From Anaerolineales bacterium (GTDB lineage: Bacteria > Chloroflexota > Anaerolineae > Anaerolineales > Villigracilaceae), in contig JANWWK010000076.1 in NCBI GenBank assembly GCA_025056175.1, positions 1 to 64,000 of the forward strand: DNA of 64,000 nucleotides, written 5' to 3'. Each line of letters opens with the position of its first letter. The stretch's first letter is position 1. Under the pieces are notes generated by a model. That model worked only from the letters and a program-made list of their open reading frames with translations, was not told the origin of the DNA and ran no database searches. Shown in pieces: positions 59,868 through 64,000 of the stretch. Made by a program: the position numbers and the translations under genes.

Positions 59868-60480
59868 ACCAGCCTCCGGCTGCTAAAACCACAAACGTAA
59901 AAATGGCCCAGTGAATTAAGAGCGGGTAGACGAACGATTGCGTCCGCCAGGCCACCCAACCGAAAACAAAACCACCGAATATTGTGGAAAGTGTTTCGAT
60001 TTCGGGTTTGCCGAAATGCGCAATCGCAAACGGCACGGCCTGCAACCAGAGCGCATCAGGGCCGAATTTGCGGGCATAACCGAACAAAATCCAGCCGCGA
60101 AAGAGAAACTCCCAACCCACCAGGTCGAGAAAAGTATACAACGGAAGGGACGGTTTAAGCAAAGGCGCGTAGTACGTTTGCATCGGCGGGCTGGAACGCA
60201 CCACAAACCACAACACCGGCAAGAGAAGCATTAAGGAGATTGCGCTGATGGCCAGACCGGCCTTCCAATCACCCAATTGAAACCCGTAAGTGCGCGGCGA
60301 CTCGCGAAAGGCAAACCGAATCACCGCCAGCGGCAAGACCAGAAACAAAACCACGCCGCTCATCGGGCGCCAGGTCGGGTGATAATGCGCGATTGTCAGC
60401 GCCAGGGTGCTGACAATGGTGATGACGGTCATTTTCGCATCGAAACGCGGGAGAGTAAAAAACAGGTTGTGGAACATCAT
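59860..60480 (-). CDS. CPBP-type membrane protease (Abi-like)
   Basis: 206 residues with several membrane helices. The motif is E-F-L-F-R-G (canonical members have EE-x-x-x-R), and the second motif carries the histidine in IAHFGKPEIE. A third block ends FVYPLLIHWAIF. CPBP proteins are intramembrane metalloproteases or bacteriocin self-immunity factors. I start at 60480, eight bases after an extended -10. The longer frame to 60558 runs back through that promoter. Confidence 0.8.
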   Translation of the reverse strand: MMFHNLFFTLPRFDAKMTVITIVSTLALTIAHYHPTWRPMSGVVLFLVLPLAVIRFAFRESPRTYGFQLGDWKAGLAISAISLMLLLPVLWFVVRSSPPMQTYYAPLLKPSLPLYTFLDLVGWEFLFRGWILFGYARKFGPDALWLQAVPFAIAHFGKPEIETLSTIFGGFVFGWVAWRTQSFVYPLLIHWAIFTFVVLAAGGWFG

Positions 60481-60488
60481 TGAAGTCA

Positions 60489-60497
60489 AGTTTACCA
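60489..60497 (-). promoter_or_regulatory. Extended -10 with near-leaderless spacing before the CPBP gene
   Basis: On the minus strand TGGTAAACT (TGN plus TAAACT) is followed by eight bases and ATGATG. It combines both promoter features recurring in this window. Confidence 0.5.
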
Positions 60498-60519
60498 GTT
60501 TTGTGCGCCAAACCAGGCC

Positions 60520-60551
60520 AAACAAAAGGCGGCTGTTTTTTGCAGCCGCCT
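60520..60551 (-). terminator. Intrinsic terminator of the small secreted-protein gene
   Basis: On the minus strand AGGCGGCTG-CAAAAAA-CAGCCGCCT (9-pair stem) is followed by TTTGTTTGG. It begins 16 bases after the stop of the gene at 60567-60953. Confidence 0.75.
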
Positions 60552-60566
60552 CGCACACAAACCCTG

Positions 60567-60953
60567 CTATTCACAATGTTCATCCCCAGGTGGTGGTGTT
60601 TCTTCGGCATGAGGAACTTGACCCGCAAAAGCAAACCCATTCACTGCACCAGACACCGGTTGGCCTTCGAGTTTGCCCTTGTGGCGAGCCGAACAAATCA
60701 GAGTATCCTGACTGCGCAAGGAGCAATTCAAAGGATAGGAAGCAGTACCTATTCTAACCCGGCCGCGATACGCATCAAACTTGCCGGTCACAGCAAAGCG
60801 CAAAATAACCCGCTTGCCTTCTGCTTTGATAGAAGTCAACTTAATAGACTTCTTGGCTTCCACAGGAGCAGCCAGAGCATGAGCGGCTGGCCAGGTGAAC
60901 GTCAGGCCAAGCGCAGTCAGCAAGACAAGCATGCATAACAAAAACTTTTTCAT
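60567..60953 (-). CDS. Small secreted protein of unknown function
   Basis: 128 residues. A signal peptide occupies about 1-28 (MKKFLLCMLVLLTALGLTF...ALA). The mature part has a beta-rich segment (KLTSIKAEGKRVILRFAVTG...FDAYRGRVRIG) and three cysteines. It ends ETPPPGDEHCE. I do not recognise the family. AAGGAGAGAA precedes the start, and a terminator follows, so it is monocistronic. Confidence 0.7.
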   Translation of the reverse strand: MKKFLLCMLVLLTALGLTFTWPAAHALAAPVEAKKSIKLTSIKAEGKRVILRFAVTGKFDAYRGRVRIGTASYPLNCSLRSQDTLICSARHKGKLEGQPVSGAVNGFAFAGQVPHAEETPPPGDEHCE

Positions 60954-61057
60954 ACAGTTCTCTCCTTCTCATAAAGTCCAAAATTTAGACAAAGTTTATA
61001 AGAATATACCGGCGAGAACCCGGCGGGGGCAAGTCACACAAATTTCCTAAATGACCG

Positions 61058-61063
61058 TATAAT
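61058..61063 (+). promoter_or_regulatory. -10 element of the gatCA operon
   Basis: TATAAT lies 21 bases before the gatC ATG with AAAGGA between. No strong -35. Confidence 0.45.
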
Positions 61064-61084
61064 TTCCACCAGAAAGGACAGCCC

Positions 61085-61405
61085 ATGAGCGACGAAATCA
61101 CTCCCGAACTGTTCCAACATCTCGTTGAACTCGCTGCGCTGGAACTCTCACCCGAAGAAGCCGATTACCTGCGCCGCGAATTGAACAACCAGCTCAGAGC
61201 CATTCACGAACTGGAAGCCATTCCTCTCGACCCGAATACTCCTATCGCCTCGCACGGCGTTCCCTACACCCCTGAAATTTCCCCGCCCCTGCGAGAAGAC
61301 CTGGTTGAGCCACATCCAGACCCGGCACGGCTGCTAGAGACCGCGCCCGAAACGGCGGATGGCTATCTCGTCGTGCCAGAAATTCCCCACCAACGCATAG
61401 GCTGA
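61085..61405 (+). CDS. gatC: Glutamyl-tRNA(Gln)/aspartyl-tRNA(Asn) amidotransferase subunit C
   Basis: 106 residues: ELAALELSPEEADYLRRELNNQL, then a linker, and the late REDLVEPHPDPARLL block. GatC holds GatA and GatB together in the amidotransferase that corrects Glu-tRNA(Gln). The gatA start follows one base after its stop. gatB is not in the window. Confidence 0.93.
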   Translation: MSDEITPELFQHLVELAALELSPEEADYLRRELNNQLRAIHELEAIPLDPNTPIASHGVPYTPEISPPLREDLVEPHPDPARLLETAPETADGYLVVPEIPHQRIG

Positions 61406-61406
61406 A

Positions 61407-62978
61407 ATGTCCCTGCATACTCTTACTGCCCTGGAAATTGCCCGCCAGGTGCGCGCCCGCGAAGTCAGCGCCAGCGAGGTGCTGGAAGCGCACCTGGCCC
61501 ACATTGCTCGCGTAGATGGCCTGCCCGGAAGGCTGGGTGGCGACCCGAACGCCGAACCCGACAAAGTCCACGCCTTCATCACCCTCACGGCCGACCGTGC
61601 CCGAAAGCAGGCCGCCGCCATAGATGCAAAAATTGCTGCCGGAGAAGACCCCGGCCCCCTGGCCGGCGTGCCAGTGACTGTCAAAGATATTTTCTGTGTG
61701 GAAGGTACGCCATCCACCGCTGCCAGCAAAATTCTGGCGAACTTCACCGCACCTTACACGGCAACCCCAGTTGCACGCTGGGAGGCTGCAGGTGCAGTGG
61801 TGCTGGGAAAAGTCAACCTGGATGAGTTTACTTTCGGCTCATCCAACGAATCCTCCGCCTTTCAACCTGTGCCGCGCAACCCCTGGAATCCCAACCACGT
61901 AGCAGGCGGTTCTTCAGGTGGCTCAGCAGCAGCGGTCGCAGCGTTAGAAGGCCCGATTTCGCTGGGAACGGATACCGCCGGTTCGATTCGCCTGCCCGCC
62001 GCGTACTGCGGTGTGGTTGGGCTGAAACCCACCTACGGGCGCGTCTCTCGCTATGGGTTGATTGCCTTCGGCTCCTCGCTCGATTGCCCCGGACCGCTCA
62101 CCCGCACTGTGGCCGATTCCGCGCTGGCGTTGGGAGCAATGGCCGGCCCTGACCCACACGACTCAACCGCCGCCACCGTTCCCGTGCCAGATTATCTGGC
62201 CGAGATGGAGAAAGGCGTCCACGGTCTGAAAATCGGTCTTTCGCCCGATTACTTCCGCATCACCTACTTTGATTCAAAGACCGGCGAACTGGTCGAACAG
62301 CCTGTTCCTGAAGTCATCAAACAATCCGTGCTGGAGGCCGCCCAAAAACTGGCCCAGGCCGGCGCAGAAATTATCGAAAACGTGCCAATGCCGCATACCA
62401 GATACGGCATCCCGGCCTATTTCGTCATCTCGCGCGTCGAGGCGGCCTCTAACCTGCACCGCTACGATGGCGTGAAGTACGGCTACCGCACGCCCGATTC
62501 GGTGGAAGACTTGCGCACCCTTTACCGTAAATCGCGCGGACAGGGGTTCGGACTGCAACCCAAACTGCGGATCTTGATGGGGATGTACGTTTCGGCGGCG
62601 CAATACAGCGAACAGTACTACGCTCGCGCCCTCAAAATCCGCTCGCTGATTCGGCGTGATTTCGACCAGGCCTTCCACAGTGTAGATGTTTTGCTCACCC
62701 CCTCCACGCCTACCGCTGCCTTCCCCATTGGTGGAGTTTATGGGGATTCCGTGCTGATGCAATATGCCGACCAGCTGCTCGTCACCGCCAACCATGCTGG
62801 TGTGCCGGGTATCTCCATCCCTGCCGGGTTTGATGAGAGCGGCCTGCCAATTGGCATCCACTTCTTCGCCCCCGACTTCCGCGAAGACCTGCTCTTCCGG
62901 GCTGGATATGCCTATGAGCAGGCTACCGTGCAGGAAGCCTGGCGAAACAGAAATCCGGCCATGCTATCGAATTCTTAG
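61407..62978 (+). CDS. gatA: Glutamyl-tRNA(Gln)/aspartyl-tRNA(Asn) amidotransferase subunit A
   Basis: 523 residues. This is the amidase that releases ammonia from glutamine for the amidotransferase. The Lys of the catalytic triad is in GVPVTVKDIFC. The serines are in GGSSGGSAAAV and GTDTAGSIRLPAAYCG. It is longer than typical GatA (about 485), with insertions near the RKSRGQGFGLQPKLRILMG region and early linker. It forms an operon with gatC. Confidence 0.94.
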   Translation: MSLHTLTALEIARQVRAREVSASEVLEAHLAHIARVDGLPGRLGGDPNAEPDKVHAFITLTADRARKQAAAIDAKIAAGEDPGPLAGVPVTVKDIFCVEGTPSTAASKILANFTAPYTATPVARWEAAGAVVLGKVNLDEFTFGSSNESSAFQPVPRNPWNPNHVAGGSSGGSAAAVAALEGPISLGTDTAGSIRLPAAYCGVVGLKPTYGRVSRYGLIAFGSSLDCPGPLTRTVADSALALGAMAGPDPHDSTAATVPVPDYLAEMEKGVHGLKIGLSPDYFRITYFDSKTGELVEQPVPEVIKQSVLEAAQKLAQAGAEIIENVPMPHTRYGIPAYFVISRVEAASNLHRYDGVKYGYRTPDSVEDLRTLYRKSRGQGFGLQPKLRILMGMYVSAAQYSEQYYARALKIRSLIRRDFDQAFHSVDVLLTPSTPTAAFPIGGVYGDSVLMQYADQLLVTANHAGVPGISIPAGFDESGLPIGIHFFAPDFREDLLFRAGYAYEQATVQEAWRNRNPAMLSNS

Positions 62979-63040
62979 CACAAACACGCAGAGACGCAGA
63001 GTCCTCTTTGTTTCTCCGTGCCTTTGCGTTAAAGATTTTC
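62979..63040. repeat. Dispersed TTTGCG...AAAGATTTT element, inverted copy C
   Basis: Contains CACAAACACGCAGAGACGCAG and, near the end, CCTTTGCGTTAAAGATTTTC. Read on the minus strand it shares AAAATCTTT and the TTTGCG-type core with copies at 48978 and 54752. It separates gatA from the DUF4870-like gene and probably supplies no ribosome site of normal form. Confidence 0.4.
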
Positions 63041-63042
63041 CC

Positions 63043-63918
63043 ATGAAACCATCCTCCTCCGACCGCATCCTCTCTATCCTCGCCCACCTGAGCGCGCTCG
63101 GTGTGGGAAATTTGAACTTTCTGCCGGCCATCCTGTGGAGCGAAAACCGTCGTCAATCAGCCTGGCTTCGCTTTCAAGTGTTGCAGGCCTTTGGCTATCA
63201 GACTCTTGGCTACACACTCTGGTCAATTGGGGCAGTAGCTCTCTTGGTCGCGTTCTACGGCGTGATTCTGCTCCTGGCCGCGTTCAACCCCGAAGCCATG
63301 CAAGACGAATTCACAGGAATACTGTTCGGGTTTGGGGCGTTATTCGGCGTTCTGGGGTATTTTTTCCTGTATCTCCTGCCCTCGCTCATCGGCGCGGTAC
63401 TATGCGCTTTGGGCAAAGACTTCCGCTATCCCCTGCTTGGCGGTCGCCTGGCGCGTGCGCTCGGCTACGACCCGAATACCCCCGAGGCCGCCCTCAATTC
63501 CGATTTCGAGGAACGATTTGTCGCTGCGATGGGACATTTCGCCGTCATCCTGCCGATGTGGGGCCTGGTTGCCCCAGCCTGGTTCTGGATAAATCATAAA
63601 GCGCATTCGCGCTGGCTCAAGGTGCAATCGGCGCAAACCACGTTGTATCAGTTATTCGTGAACATCTTTTACTTCACTATGATATTCGGGGCATTGCTGA
63701 TTGGGCTGGTCACAGGCATTGTGTTTACCATCAACTCCGGCTTGAGCGAATGGCCGGTGGCGGTGGGTATGTTAACGGCCTTTTTTGCGATGATGTGCGG
63801 TCTGCTGGTCATCCCACTGTTTCACATTCTGGGACAATGGGCCGGTTTACAGGTGTTGCTGGGGCGCGATTTCAAATATCCCCTGCTGGGTAAGTGGGTT
63901 GAGAGGAAACTCCCATGA
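63043..63918 (+). CDS. DUF4870-like membrane protein with internal duplication
   Basis: 291 residues with six or more membrane helices arranged as two similar halves. Half one has ILSILAHLSALG, NRRQSAWLRFQVLQAFGYQ and GKDFRYPLLGGRLARAL. Half two has AAMGHFAVILPMWGL, KAHSRWLKVQSAQTTLYQL and GRDFKYPLLGKWVERKL. The theme matches the DUF4870/Tic20-like family, whose members usually have one half. The function is unknown. The last codons overlap the next gene (ATGA). Confidence 0.78.
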   Translation: MKPSSSDRILSILAHLSALGVGNLNFLPAILWSENRRQSAWLRFQVLQAFGYQTLGYTLWSIGAVALLVAFYGVILLLAAFNPEAMQDEFTGILFGFGALFGVLGYFFLYLLPSLIGAVLCALGKDFRYPLLGGRLARALGYDPNTPEAALNSDFEERFVAAMGHFAVILPMWGLVAPAWFWINHKAHSRWLKVQSAQTTLYQLFVNIFYFTMIFGALLIGLVTGIVFTINSGLSEWPVAVGMLTAFFAMMCGLLVIPLFHILGQWAGLQVLLGRDFKYPLLGKWVERKLP

Positions 63919-64000
63919 AAATTCTGATTGCTGCCGACATGGAAGGCATTACCGGCGTGGTCAATTGGGACCAGGTCACGCCGGGGCATTACGAATATCC
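63915..64000 (+). CDS. M55-family metallopeptidase, D-aminopeptidase DppA-like (5' end only)
   Basis: Only 28 codons are in the window: MKILIAADMEGITGVVNWDQ and onward. The D-M-E-G-I-T-G start is the metal-binding hallmark of DppA, a zinc D-aminopeptidase acting on D-amino-acid peptides from cell-wall turnover. The start overlaps the preceding stop by four bases. The rest lies beyond the right edge. Confidence 0.8.
   Translation, partial: MKILIAADMEGITGVVNWDQVTPGHYEY

Overview
The window looks like a chromosomal stretch of a Chloroflexota bacterium, most likely of the Anaerolineae. This is inferred from gene content, not from rRNA. The pointers are: lipoproteins with proline/threonine stalks (PTFTP-type repeats), a BTAD/AAA/TPR giant regulator, a F420-type LLM oxidoreductase, a seven-TM histidine kinase with GAF/PAS chains, the DUF3090/SCO1664 pair shared with Actinobacteria, and DUF951. 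Genes are dense, often overlap by 4 bases (ATGA), and alternate between strands in short operons. I see no prophage, intact insertion sequence or CRISPR array.

Layout. 1-3136: a partial PLD-nuclease/SNF2-helicase fusion running off the left edge. 3521-3967: RNase P RNA. 4-9.3 kb: tryptophanase, a catalytically degenerate tyrosine recombinase, an MscS channel, DUF951 and lipoamide dehydrogenase (E3). 9.5-20.3 kb: tRNA-Arg(UCG), rhomboid protease, guanylate kinase, an FmdB/Ser-Thr kinase/NUDIX operon, CoaBC, a phosphoesterase, homoserine dehydrogenase, SCO1664/DUF3090 and a diguanylate cyclase. 20.4-30.1 kb: an acyl-CoA mutase with the isobutyryl-CoA mutase residue signature, an LLM oxidoreductase, DUF4126, then an operon with fused E1 and E2 of a 2-oxoacid dehydrogenase, an ABC ATPase and DUF402, and a divergent DDAH-like hydrolase. 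30.1-37.9 kb: the dnaX...ybaB-recR replication/repair operon, split by a 1459-residue sensor kinase and two receiver proteins. 38-48.8 kb: TspO-like protein, thioredoxin, then a seven-gene operon of secreted or anchored proteins. 49-53.3 kb: a PIN-type toxin-antitoxin pair and a 1143-residue BTAD regulator. 53.5-58.3 kb: TIM-barrel protein, LuxS, sugar-phosphate cyclase, UbiG-like methylase and UbiA-like prenyltransferase. 58.3-61 kb: methyltransferase, ComEA, GNAT, CPBP protease and a secreted protein. 61-64 kb: GatC, GatA, a DUF4870-like membrane protein and the start of an M55 aminopeptidase.

How the genes fit together. E1, E2 and E3 could make branched acyl-CoAs (isobutyryl-CoA from valine), and the mutase could interconvert isobutyryl- and butyryl-CoA. 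The most interesting candidate system is the translationally coupled luxS-cyclase pair followed closely by a UbiG-like methylase and a UbiA-like prenyltransferase. It reads as a possible route to an O-methylated, membrane-anchored cyclitol that I cannot match to a named pathway.

Regulatory grammar. Two promoter patterns recur. One is TATAAT (or TAAAAT) only 6-8 bases before the ATG, implying leaderless mRNAs. The other is an extended -10 (TGN plus a TATAAT-like hexamer), usually without a visible -35.
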